NCBI RefSeq assembly: GCF_030269485.1
Contig: NZ_BSTL01000025.1
Coordinates: forward strand, 1-64,000
Origin: Actinoplanes sp. NBRC 103695
GTDB lineage: Bacteria > Actinomycetota > Actinomycetes > Mycobacteriales > Micromonosporaceae
Direction: 5' to 3'
Length of the DNA stretch: 64,000 nucleotides
Below the pieces are notes generated by a model. It searched no databases and was not told the origin of the DNA. It worked only from the letters and a program-made list of their open reading frames with translations. A program made the translations under genes and the position numbers. The first letter of the stretch is position 1, and every line of letters begins with the position of its first letter. This document shows positions 17,374 through 25,270 of this stretch, in pieces.

Positions 17374-18709
17374 CCTGCTGGCCCACATGCGGATCGGGGT
17401 CGCCCAGGACGTCTTCGCGGTCCGGCAGCTCGGCCGCGAGGTCGCCCGCGAGGTGGGCCTGGAGGGTCAGGACCAGACCAGGGTGGCGACCGCGCTCAGC
17501 GAGGCGGCCCGGGTGATGGTCGCCAGCGGGCAGGTCACCACCGTGGCGTTCCAGCTGCGGCGCGACCCGGCGCCTACTCTTCTGGTAGAGATGGAGCATC
17601 CGGCGCGGGGCGACGCGGCGACGCTCGCCCAGCAGCTGAAAGCCGTCGGCCGGCTGGTCGACACGATGGAGGTCGCTGATGGCGAGACGGGTACCGTGGT
17701 GCGCATGGCCCGCCGCCTGCCACCAGGCGCCGCGCGGCTGACTCTCGATCACATGGACGAGATCCGCGCCCGCCTCGACGAACACCGCCCCGGCACTCCT
17801 CTGGACGAGCTGGCGGTACAAAATCAGCAGCTCATCGCCGCCCTCGATGAGGTGCGCGCCCAGCGCGACGACCTGGCCCGCCTCAACGCCGAGCTGGAGG
17901 AGACCAACAAGGGCGTGATGGCGCTCTACAACCAGCTTTCCGAGGAGCTGGAGGAGACCAACCGCGGCGTGGTCGCGCTCTACGCCGAGCTGGACGAGAA
18001 ATCGGTGCAGCTGCGCGCGGCGAGCGAGGCGAAGAGCCGGTTCCTGGCCAACGTCAGCCACGAGCTGCGCGCCCCGGTCACCGCGATTATCGGGCTGGGC
18101 CGGCTGCTCGCCGACGAGGGCTCGGACAAGTTGACCAGTGAGCAGGGCCGCCAGGTCGAGCTGATCCGCACCTCGGCCACCGATCTGCTCACGCTGGTCA
18201 ACGACCTGCTCGACCTGGCCAAGGCGGAGGCCGGCCGGATCGATCCGGTGCCGTCCGATGTGGACCTGCGCGCGGTCTTCGGCCAGCTGCGCGGCACCCT
18301 GCGGCCGCTGGCCACCCGGCCCGAAGTGGAGTTCGTCGTCGAGGAGCCGGGGCTGCCGTCGATCCGGACCGACGAGGTGCTGCTCGGCCAGGTGCTGCGC
18401 AACCTGCTGACCAACGCGATCAAGTTCACCGCCGCCGGGTCGGTGCGGCTGCGGGTCACCCGGGCCGGCGACGACGCGGTCTTCGAGGTCGCGGACACCG
18501 GCGCCGGCATCCCGCCCGAGCTGCACGAGCGCATCTTCGAGGAGTTCTACCAGGTGCCCGGCAGCCGGGCGCTGAGCGGCAAGGGCACCGGCCTCGGCCT
18601 GCCGTACGCCCGCCGCCTGGTCACCATCCTCGGCGGCGCGCTCCGGGTCACGTCCGAGCCCGGGAAGGGCAGCACGTTCACCGTCGCCCTGCCGGTCGGT
18701 GGGCCATGA
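17366..18709 (+). CDS. Histidine kinase with degenerate RsbT-like N-terminus
   Basis: This 447-residue soluble kinase has, at residues 1-130, an RsbT-like fold (QDVFAVRQLGREVAREVGLE) whose N-box lacks the metal-binding Asn. A coiled coil with two ELEETN repeats (about 150-215) follows. HisKA has the phospho-His in LANVSHELRAPVTAI (about 225), and the HATPase shows NLLTNAIKF, DTGAGIP and GKGTGLGLP. It overlaps both neighbours and probably phosphorylates the receiver of the next gene, linking two-component and stressosome signals. Confidence 0.9.
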   Translation: MDDLLAHMRIGVAQDVFAVRQLGREVAREVGLEGQDQTRVATALSEAARVMVASGQVTTVAFQLRRDPAPTLLVEMEHPARGDAATLAQQLKAVGRLVDTMEVADGETGTVVRMARRLPPGAARLTLDHMDEIRARLDEHRPGTPLDELAVQNQQLIAALDEVRAQRDDLARLNAELEETNKGVMALYNQLSEELEETNRGVVALYAELDEKSVQLRAASEAKSRFLANVSHELRAPVTAIIGLGRLLADEGSDKLTSEQGRQVELIRTSATDLLTLVNDLLDLAKAEAGRIDPVPSDVDLRAVFGQLRGTLRPLATRPEVEFVVEEPGLPSIRTDEVLLGQVLRNLLTNAIKFTAAGSVRLRVTRAGDDAVFEVADTGAGIPPELHERIFEEFYQVPGSRALSGKGTGLGLPYARRLVTILGGALRVTSEPGKGSTFTVALPVGGP

Positions 18710-20238
18710 CACCCGCCTCGATCCTGGTCGTCGACGACAGCGCCACCAAGCGTTACCTGCTGGTGAGCTGGCTGACCCGGGCCGGATTCCAGGTGCTGGA
18801 GGCGGAGACGGGCACGGACGCGCTGGCCCTGATCCCGGACGCCGATGTGGACCTCGTGGTGCTCGACGTGAAGCTGCCCGACATGAGCGGCTTCGACGTG
18901 TGCGAGAGGATCAAGAGCGATCCCGAGTACGGAGTGCTGCCGGTGATCCACGTGTCGGCTCACGCGGTGGACGTGGCCGACCGGGCGCAGGGCCTCAACC
19001 GGGGCGCGGACGCGTACCTGGTGGAGCCGATCGAGCCGGACGAGCTGATCGCGACCGTCCAGGCGGTGCTGCGCTACTACCGGGCCCGGCAGCGCGCCGA
19101 GACCCTGGCCGGACGCATGATCAAGCTCGCCGAGACCACTTTGGAGATCAACTCGGCGTCCACGTTGTCCGGTCTGCTGGATGCGGCTGCCGCCGGCGCG
19201 CGCGCGATCTTCGGCAGCCCCGTGGTGGTGCTGGCCGAGAACTCCGACGGCGTCAGCCTGGCCTCGACCGGTGCTGCCACCGCCGTCCCCTGGTCGCTCG
19301 ACGAACGCAACGTGGCCGTCGGCTCCGTGGTGCGCACCGACGAGCCGGCCTCCTGGACCGTGGTCGACTGGCCGGACGGCGAGTCGGTGGCGGTGGCCGT
19401 GGCCCGGCTGCGGGCCGACCGCGCCCCGGTCTACGTGGCCGTGCCGAGCAGCTCGCAGACGCCCGGCTTCCCGGTGCTGCGCCAGCTCGCCCAGGCGGTG
19501 GCGGCCGCGGTGGAGGCGCAACGCTCGTACGACGAGGAGCACCGGATCGCGGTCATGCTCCAGCGCAGCCTGCTGCAGTCGCGGCTGCCGGTGGTGCCGG
19601 GCCTGGACCGCGCGGTCCGCTACGAGCCGGCCGGTCACCAGACCGAGGTCGGCGGCGACTTCTACGAGATGACCATGGTGGACGGCCGGCTCCTGGTGGC
19701 GATCGGCGATGTGGCCGGGCACTCGCTGCACGCGGCCACGGTGATGGCCGAGCTACGGCACGCGGTGCGCGCCTACGCGGTCGAGGGCCATCCGCCGGGC
19801 GCGGTTCTCGAGCTGGTCAACCACTTCATGCGTACGGTGCTGCCGACCGACTCGGCCACGGTGTGCCTGTTCACCCTGGAGCCGGAGACCGGTCGCGTCC
19901 GCCTGGCCAGCGCCGGGCATCCGCCGCCGCTGCTGCGTACCGCCGACGGGGTCCGCTTCCTGGAGACGCACGGCCCGCTGCTCGGCATCACCGCCAAGCG
20001 CCCCGACGACCTGGAGTTCGTCCTGCCTCCGGGCGGCACGCTGGTCCTCTACACCGACGGCCTGGTCGAGCGCCGCGACGCGGACATCGACGTCGGCCTG
20101 GCCGCCCTGGCCGAGTGCGCCGCCGACATCGAGCCGGACCTGGACGCCTTCTGCAGCCGCCTGCTCGACCGCCTGGCCGGCGGCGGCCAGCGCGCCGACG
20201 ACATCGCCGTCGTCGCCCTGCGCCGCGCCACGGTCTGA
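18706..20238 (+). CDS. Receiver-GAF-like-SpoIIE phosphatase (RsbU-like effector)
   Basis: This 510-residue protein has an N-terminal receiver (LVVDDS, phospho-Asp in VVLDVKLPDMSGFD near residue 50, and VEPIEP where the usual KP is replaced by EP), a GAF-like middle part (about 145-275) and a C-terminal SpoIIE/PP2C domain (about 295-505; GGDFYEMT, IGDVAGHS, LYTDGLVERR, ADDIAVVALR). It is the likely output of the operon: phosphorylation by the preceding kinase or contact with RsbT would switch on dephosphorylation of an RsbV-type antagonist. It overlaps the kinase gene by 4 bp. Confidence 0.9.
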   Translation: MTPASILVVDDSATKRYLLVSWLTRAGFQVLEAETGTDALALIPDADVDLVVLDVKLPDMSGFDVCERIKSDPEYGVLPVIHVSAHAVDVADRAQGLNRGADAYLVEPIEPDELIATVQAVLRYYRARQRAETLAGRMIKLAETTLEINSASTLSGLLDAAAAGARAIFGSPVVVLAENSDGVSLASTGAATAVPWSLDERNVAVGSVVRTDEPASWTVVDWPDGESVAVAVARLRADRAPVYVAVPSSSQTPGFPVLRQLAQAVAAAVEAQRSYDEEHRIAVMLQRSLLQSRLPVVPGLDRAVRYEPAGHQTEVGGDFYEMTMVDGRLLVAIGDVAGHSLHAATVMAELRHAVRAYAVEGHPPGAVLELVNHFMRTVLPTDSATVCLFTLEPETGRVRLASAGHPPPLLRTADGVRFLETHGPLLGITAKRPDDLEFVLPPGGTLVLYTDGLVERRDADIDVGLAALAECAADIEPDLDAFCSRLLDRLAGGGQRADDIAVVALRRATV

Positions 20239-20247
20239 CCCGCGCCG

Positions 20248-20425
20248 ATGGCCGGTGGGCAACTGATTCTCCTCGACGAGGAACACCATGGCACGGACTT
20301 CGGAGGGCGGCGGCTCGACCGCGTGTTCAGCGGCGACTTCCGCGAGCTGACCGTGGCGGGACCGGCGGGCGGCCCAACGAGATCACCGGCAACGACTTCC
20401 GCGAGGCGCTGATGCTCGGTGGCTG
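20248..20425 (+). pseudogene. Possible remnant of a pentapeptide-repeat-like gene
   Basis: From ATG at 20248 a frame reads LILLDEEHHGTDFGGRRLDRV, then SGDFRELTV. After a frame change near 20370 it continues as ITGNDFREALMLGG to a stop at about 20425. The two DFRE words (direct repeat CGACTTCCGCGAG) look like pentapeptide-type A(D/N)F repeats split by a frameshift. The evidence is thin; it may simply be non-coding. Confidence 0.3.
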
Positions 20426-20472
20426 ATCCGGCGGCTCGTGGCCGGCAACTGAGGCCTGTGGACAGCCGCACC

Positions 20473-21114
20473 TCAGGCCGCGGCGCCTCGCAGGAAGGCG
20501 TCGACCAGCACCTCGGCGAAACCCTCGTGCGGGACGTTCGGGTTCCAGTTGAGCCAGTTCTGCACCATGATGGGCGCGGTCAGCATCAGCAGGCTGAGCT
20601 CCACGTCCAGGTCGGCGCGCAGTTCGCCGTTGGCGATGCCGCGCCGGAGCACCTCGCGGGTCAGGTTGCGGCGGGGTTCCATGACGGCCGCGAACGCCGC
20701 CCGCAGCTCCTCGTCGCGCAACAGGTCGGGGAGCAGGCAGGCGGTGACCTTGCCGTACGCCTCCATGCGCTTGCCCCGGTTGGCGCTGGCCAGCGCGATC
20801 AGGTCGCCCCGGACCGACTCGCCGGGCGGCCGCACCGGCGGGCCTTTCATGGTGCGGACCGCGTCGATCAGCATGGCCTCCTTGTTGGGCCAGCGGCGGT
20901 AGATGGTGGCCTTGCCGACCCCGGCCCGGGCCGCGACCGCCTCCATCGACAGGGCGGACCCGGCCTGCCCCTCGCTGAGCAGGTCGATCACGGCACTCAT
21001 GATGGCCTCGTCGGCCTTCGCACTGCGGGGCCGACCCGGAGCCCGGCCTTTGAGATCGGCACTGGGCTCCAGGTCGGCCGTCGTCTCCGCGCTGGCGGTC
21101 GTCATGTCATCCAT
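20473..21114 (-). CDS. TetR-family repressor of the adjacent MFS exporter
   Basis: This 213-residue protein has a TetR helix-turn-helix near residues 45-85 (MEAVAARAGVGKATIYRRWPNKEAML) and a TetR C-terminal ligand domain. An N-terminal extension of about 30 residues precedes it. It lies 13 bp downstream of the DHA2 exporter in the same direction and is most likely in its operon, repressing it and itself through two palindromes upstream of the exporter. A second in-frame ATG at 21105 is an equally possible start. Confidence 0.87.
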   Translation of the reverse strand: MDDMTTASAETTADLEPSADLKGRAPGRPRSAKADEAIMSAVIDLLSEGQAGSALSMEAVAARAGVGKATIYRRWPNKEAMLIDAVRTMKGPPVRPPGESVRGDLIALASANRGKRMEAYGKVTACLLPDLLRDEELRAAFAAVMEPRRNLTREVLRRGIANGELRADLDVELSLLMLTAPIMVQNWLNWNPNVPHEGFAEVLVDAFLRGAAA

Positions 21115-21127
21115 TGTTGCTTGTGCG

Positions 21128-22696
21128 TTACGCCTCGACCAGGGCGACGCCCTGCTCCTCGGCCAGGCTCTCTTCCACGGTCGGCGCGGGCGCCTGCGGG
21201 GGACGCTTGCCGGGCAGCCAGATCGCTGCCGCGGCGACGCCCAGGAGGGCGACCACGACGCTGGCGATCGACGCGTAGTGCATCGCCGTGATGAAGGCGT
21301 CGTTGGCCGACTGGATCAGCCCGGCGCCGGCCGGACCCGCCTGCTCGGCCACGCCGTACGCACCGGAGATGGACTCCTCCGCGGCCGTGCGAGCCGCCGC
21401 CGGAAGGCCTTCGGTCGTGCCCGCGACGTTGTCGCGGTAGACCGAGCTGACCACGGCGCCGAGCGCGGCCACGCCGAGGGCGCCGCCGACCTGACGGATG
21501 GTGTTGCTGACCGCGGAGCCGACACCGGCCTTCTCCCGCGGCAGCGCCGCCATGATCGACTCGGTGGCCGGCGGCATGACGTTCGCCATGCCCACGCCCA
21601 TCAGGAAGAACAGCCCGCCGACGATCCAGATCGGGGTGGTCGCGCCGATGAAGATGAACCCGGCCAGGCCGGCGGTGACCAGCAGCAGGCCGACCGTGCT
21701 GACCGCGCGGGGCCCGAACCGCTTGACCATGGCGGCGCTGCGCGGCGCGAAGACCAGCTGGCCGACCGCGAACGGCACGAACAGGGCACCGGAGGCCAGC
21801 GGGCCGTAGTCGCGGACCAGCTGGAGGTAGAAGGCGCTGAAGAACATCGCGCCCATGGCGGCGAAGAAGATCAGGCCGATCACGCCGGTGGAGGCGGCGA
21901 ACTGGCGGTTGGTGAAGAGTTTGACGTCCAGCGCCGGGAACTCGCGGCTGCGCTCCCACAGCACGAAGCCGGTCAGCACGAGAACCGCGACGAGCAGGGC
22001 GCCCCAGGCCAGCGGGTCGGAGAAGCCCTTCTCACCGCCCTCGATCACGCCGTAGGTGAGCAGGCTGAGCCCGACCACCGAGAGCAGCACGCCGCCGATG
22101 TCGATCTTGCCGGGCCGCGGGTCGCGGGACTCCGGGACGAGCACCGCGACCAGCACGATGCCGACGATCACGACGGGCACGTTGATCAGGAAGACCGAAC
22201 CCCACCAGAAGTTCTCCAGCAGGAGACCGCCGACGATCGGGCCGATCGCGACGCCGAGGCCGACGGCCCCGGCCCAGACGCCGATGGCACGGCCGCGCTC
22301 GCTGGGGTCGAAGACGTTGGCGATGATCGACAGGGTGGCCGGCATGATCGCGGCGGCGCCCAGGCCCATCACTGCGCGGGCGGTGATCAGCTGGCCGGAG
22401 GTCGCGGCGTAGGCCGACACCAGCGACGAGATGCCGAAGATCGACAGGCCGACGATCAGGCTGAGCCGGCGGCCGTAGCGGTCGGCCAGAACGCCGGCGG
22501 TGAAGAGCAGGCCGGCGAAGACCAGGGTGTACGAGTTGATGGCCCACTCGAGCTGGCTCTGGGTGGCACCCAGGCCGTGCTCCGGGTCGGCGATGGTGCG
22601 CATGGCCACGTTGAGGACCGTGTTGTCCAGGACGACGACCAGCAGGCTGATGACGAGGACGCCCAGGATCGCCCAGCGGCGGGGATGTCCGTTCAT
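21128..22696 (-). CDS. DHA2-family (14-TM) MFS multidrug exporter
   Basis: This 522-residue integral membrane protein has the EmrB/QacA pattern: motif LDNTVLNVAM in TM1, GVLADRYGRRLSLIVG (motif A) after TM2, and GAAAIMPATLSIIANVF in the motif C region. The last helix lies near residue 490 and is followed by an acidic tail. It should export hydrophobic drugs using the proton gradient. The ATG at 22696 is chosen because GGGAAAGTGAG precedes it and the hydrophobic N-terminus begins there; the longer frame to 22807 runs across the operators. Confidence 0.9.
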   Translation of the reverse strand: MNGHPRRWAILGVLVISLLVVVLDNTVLNVAMRTIADPEHGLGATQSQLEWAINSYTLVFAGLLFTAGVLADRYGRRLSLIVGLSIFGISSLVSAYAATSGQLITARAVMGLGAAAIMPATLSIIANVFDPSERGRAIGVWAGAVGLGVAIGPIVGGLLLENFWWGSVFLINVPVVIVGIVLVAVLVPESRDPRPGKIDIGGVLLSVVGLSLLTYGVIEGGEKGFSDPLAWGALLVAVLVLTGFVLWERSREFPALDVKLFTNRQFAASTGVIGLIFFAAMGAMFFSAFYLQLVRDYGPLASGALFVPFAVGQLVFAPRSAAMVKRFGPRAVSTVGLLLVTAGLAGFIFIGATTPIWIVGGLFFLMGVGMANVMPPATESIMAALPREKAGVGSAVSNTIRQVGGALGVAALGAVVSSVYRDNVAGTTEGLPAAARTAAEESISGAYGVAEQAGPAGAGLIQSANDAFITAMHYASIASVVVALLGVAAAAIWLPGKRPPQAPAPTVEESLAEEQGVALVEA

Positions 22697-22719
22697 GTCG
22701 AGCTCACTTTCCCGTTTAC

Positions 22720-22740
22720 GATACGGAACTGATCCGTATC
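22720..22740. promoter_or_regulatory. TetR-type operator 1 of the exporter
   Basis: The arms GATACGGA and TCCGTATC form a perfect 8-bp inverted repeat with a 5-bp centre. It lies 24 bp upstream of the exporter start codon, where a bound repressor would block transcription. Confidence 0.75.
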
Positions 22741-22768
22741 CCATCAGCACACTACGATCGTCTGCTCC

Positions 22769-22789
22769 GATACGGAACGGACTCGTATC
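22769..22789. promoter_or_regulatory. TetR-type operator 2 of the exporter
   Basis: GATACGGA ACGGA CTCGTATC is the same 21-bp frame as operator 1 with two mismatched positions in the inner arm. The centres of the two sites are 49 bp apart, close to five helical turns. The site also lies upstream of the divergent sigma factor gene. Confidence 0.7.
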
Positions 22790-22807
22790 GAATGTGTCTC
22801 TCCTCAC

Positions 22808-22892
22808 GTCGACCGAGCGCCCGGTCGAGCGCCGGTCGAGCGCCGGTCGAGCGCCGGTCGAGCGCCCGGTCGAGCGTCCGTCGAACCGTCGG
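22808..22892. repeat. 11-bp direct repeats upstream of the sigma factor gene
   Basis: GTCGAGCGCCG-type units start at 22824, 22835, 22846, 22857, 22869 and 22880, a period of 11 bp with one 12-bp step. The array ends about 25 bp before the sigma factor start codon. Confidence 0.8.
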
Positions 22893-22916
22893 CGGCTCCG
22901 CTACGTAGAACTGGCT

Positions 22917-23450
22917 GTGCGTGCTGACGAGGAGGCTGCCTACCAGGCTTTCTTCGCGCGCCATCACACCGATCTCGCGCGCCTGGCGTACCTGATCACC
23001 GGCGACCCGAACGCCGCGGCCGACATCGCGGCGGATGCGTTGGTGGAGATCTGGCGGCACTGGCGCCGGGTCAGGTCGACGGGCAACCCCCTGGGGTACG
23101 CCCGGGGCGTGCTCGCCAACACCGCCCGCGGCTGGCTGCGCCGGGAACGCCGGGAACGACTGGGTCTGCTGCGCAGCCGGCTGAGCACCGACGAGTACCG
23201 CGGGCCTGACGTCCCGGCGGTGCTCGACGTGCGGGCGGCGCTGCGCCGGCTGCCGATCCGGCGACGCGAGTGCGTGGTGCTGCGTTACGCGTTCGACGTG
23301 CCGGAGAAGGAGGTGGCGGCGATCCTCGGGATCTCGGTGGGCGCGGTGAAGAGCCACACCTCGCGGGGCGCCGACCAGCTCGCCACGCTGCTGCGCAAGG
23401 CGGGCACCGTGGACGACCTCGGCCTGCTGCCGGTCCTGGAGCGCCGATGA
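22917..23450 (+). CDS. SigE-family ECF RNA polymerase sigma factor
   Basis: This 177-residue ECF sigma factor is of the actinobacterial SigE-family type. Region 2 lies at about 20-85 (ARHHTDLARLAYLITGD, ADIAADALVEIWRHW) and region 4 at about 110-165 (LPIRRRECVVLRYAFD, KEVAAILGISVGAVKSHTSRG). GTG at 22917 gives the common RADEEAAYQAFFARHH-like start. The next gene overlaps by 4 bp and encodes a membrane protein that probably acts as its anti-sigma factor. Confidence 0.9.
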   Translation: MRADEEAAYQAFFARHHTDLARLAYLITGDPNAAADIAADALVEIWRHWRRVRSTGNPLGYARGVLANTARGWLRRERRERLGLLRSRLSTDEYRGPDVPAVLDVRAALRRLPIRRRECVVLRYAFDVPEKEVAAILGISVGAVKSHTSRGADQLATLLRKAGTVDDLGLLPVLERR

Positions 23451-24205
23451 GCCACTCCGACGACCGGTTGCGGTTCGAGCTGCGGCACGCCGCCGACGCG
23501 TACGTGCCGGACAGCGCCGCGATCGCCCGCCGCGCCGCCACCCGGCGGGCCGCAGCCGCCCGTCGCGACCGGATCCGGCCCGCCGCGGTCGCCCTGGCCG
23601 TCGTGGCCGTGGCGGTCGGCGGTGTGGTGGCGGTCCAGCTGAACGACTCATCTCCCCCAGCGCCGGTGGCCGCGGTCGCCCCGCCCCCGGCAGCCTCGTC
23701 GGGCGCGGCGTCATCGGCCGCCGAGCCACCGGCTTCGAAGCGGCCCGCCTCCGAGCCACCGTCGACCCGGCCGGCCACGACGCCGCCCACCCGCCCGGCG
23801 ACGACCTCTCCCGGGAAGCCGCCGGCCGAGCCCGAGCTCGTCGCGGTCTCCGGGACCGTGGACAAGAACTCCGGGTCGAACTGGACCCAGAACACCGTGA
23901 CCATCAAGGCGGACGAGGCGGCCTGGGTCGAGGTGACCGTCCGGGTCGACCGGACCGACGACGCCACCCGGGCCGGCTGGTTCACCACCGTGCCGAACTC
24001 GGACCTCACGTTCACCGCGAAGGACACCCCGGACGCGCTGCTCTACACGTACCGGTTGAAGGACGGCGCCAAGCTCCGGCCCGGCACCTACGTCTTCGCG
24101 GCGCAGTTCTCGCACGGCCCCGGACGCGCCCACGACGGCGACTCGTTCGAAGTGGACGTCCGCGCGGGAGACGTCGACGCCACGTCCCGTGGCGATTTCA
24201 TCTGA
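23447..24205 (+). CDS. Membrane protein, probable anti-sigma partner
   Basis: This 252-residue protein has an Arg/Ala-rich cytoplasmic N-terminus (about 1-48), one membrane helix (VALAVVAVAVGGVVAVQL, about 50-68), a Pro/Ser/Ala-rich extracytoplasmic stalk (about 70-125) and a C-terminal beta-rich domain (about 130-245; VSGTVDKNSGSNWTQNTVTI). It lacks the zinc-binding ZAS motif, but the ATGA overlap with the sigma gene and the topology fit an anti-sigma factor. The outer domain may sense the envelope; its ligand is unknown. Confidence 0.7.
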   Translation: MSHSDDRLRFELRHAADAYVPDSAAIARRAATRRAAAARRDRIRPAAVALAVVAVAVGGVVAVQLNDSSPPAPVAAVAPPPAASSGAASSAAEPPASKRPASEPPSTRPATTPPTRPATTSPGKPPAEPELVAVSGTVDKNSGSNWTQNTVTIKADEAAWVEVTVRVDRTDDATRAGWFTTVPNSDLTFTAKDTPDALLYTYRLKDGAKLRPGTYVFAAQFSHGPGRAHDGDSFEVDVRAGDVDATSRGDFI

Positions 24206-24327
24206 ACTTAAGGAACTCGAGAGCAACCTTCGCGGGTGCTTTCCTCGGGTCCGGAAAATCTTGAACGAGCCCGGCGGGGACGTCCGTACCGATCGACGTA
24301 GACGTCCTAACGAAAGCCAGGTGGAAC

Positions 24328-25170
24328 ATGAACGGCTCGTGGCGCAGGCAGGGAACCCGCCGCTGGTGGAAGCCCGTGACGATCGGCGCGGCAGTGCTGG
24401 TGGCGACCGGCGCCGGTCTCGGCGTGGCGATGGCCTCCGAGAGTGGCGACAGCACCGGCGCGGCCGCTCCGTTCGGGGTCATCTCCTGCCCCGATGTGGA
24501 GAGCCAGCTGCCGGAGATCCCGGCGCGCGCGGCGGCCGAGGTCGAGCGCAACCTGGCGCTGCTGCAGACCCAGATCGACGAGGCCAACGCCCACCTGACC
24601 CGCGACGGCGACCAGGGCGGCCCGAACTTCGTGAACAACGCGATCATCGGTCCGCTCAAGGACAAGCGGATCAGCACGATCGACCGGATCGCCATCTCGA
24701 TCGGACGGGCCGCCGAGAAGCCGCAGGGCCTCGATCGCCTGGCCGCGTGCTCGGTGTCCGACGAGGCCGCCCCGCCCGCTGAGGAAGCCCCGCCCGCTGA
24801 AGAGGCCCCGCCCGCTGAAGAGGCTCCGCCCGCCGAGGAAGCCCCGCCCGCCGAGGACGGCGGCGACGACGCCACTCCGTTCGGCGTCATCTCCTGCCCG
24901 GACGTGGCGAGCCGGCTGCCCGCCGTACCGGCGTCCGCCCAGGCCGAGATCGACGGCAACCTCGCCCTGCTGCAGACCCAGATCGACGAGGCCAACGCCC
25001 GCCTAACCCGCGACGGCGACCAGGGCGGCCCGAACTTCGTGCAGAATGCGATCATCGGCCCGCTGGAGGACAAGCGGGTCGCCACGATCAACCGCATGGC
25101 CACCGCCATCGGCCGCACCGCGGCGAAGCCGGTCGGATTCGACGCGCTAGCCCCCTGTGCGTTGAACTGA
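24328..25170 (+). CDS. Secreted protein with two copies of an unknown Cys-containing domain
   Basis: This 280-residue protein has an N-terminal signal segment (residues about 16-36, AVLVATGAGLGVAMA). It has two homologous domains of about 96 residues (about 48-143 and 183-280), each opening PFGVISCPDV, with a shared core NLALLQTQIDEANA and GDQGGPNF, and a second Cys near its end that could pair with the first. An acidic linker of five PPAEEA-like hexapeptides separates them. I do not recognise the domain. It starts 122 bp after the putative anti-sigma gene and has a good ribosome site (AGGTGG). Confidence 0.75.
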   Translation: MNGSWRRQGTRRWWKPVTIGAAVLVATGAGLGVAMASESGDSTGAAAPFGVISCPDVESQLPEIPARAAAEVERNLALLQTQIDEANAHLTRDGDQGGPNFVNNAIIGPLKDKRISTIDRIAISIGRAAEKPQGLDRLAACSVSDEAAPPAEEAPPAEEAPPAEEAPPAEEAPPAEDGGDDATPFGVISCPDVASRLPAVPASAQAEIDGNLALLQTQIDEANARLTRDGDQGGPNFVQNAIIGPLEDKRVATINRMATAIGRTAAKPVGFDALAPCALN

Positions 25171-25184
25171 CTGAGCCGCCTCCC

Positions 25185-25231
25185 CTGAGATCGGCGATCG
25201 CCCGTGGCCGCGCGGCGATCGCCGATCTCAG
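25185..25231. terminator. Strong hairpin terminator
   Basis: CTGAGATCGGCGATCGCC and GGCGATCGCCGATCTCAG form a perfect 18-bp stem with an 11-nt loop, followed by GCTGTTTTA. It lies 14 bp after the duplicated-domain gene and 39 bp from the convergent IclR gene end. Confidence 0.88.
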
Positions 25232-25270
25232 GCTGTTTTACGGCACCAACGGGCGCTACCACGTCCGTGA

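Noticed and set aside
22500..22916. N-terminal extension of the sigma factor frame to 22500
   Set aside because: The extension runs across the 11-bp repeats, the TetR operators and the antisense of the exporter; the protein homologous to SigE-family factors begins at 22917.
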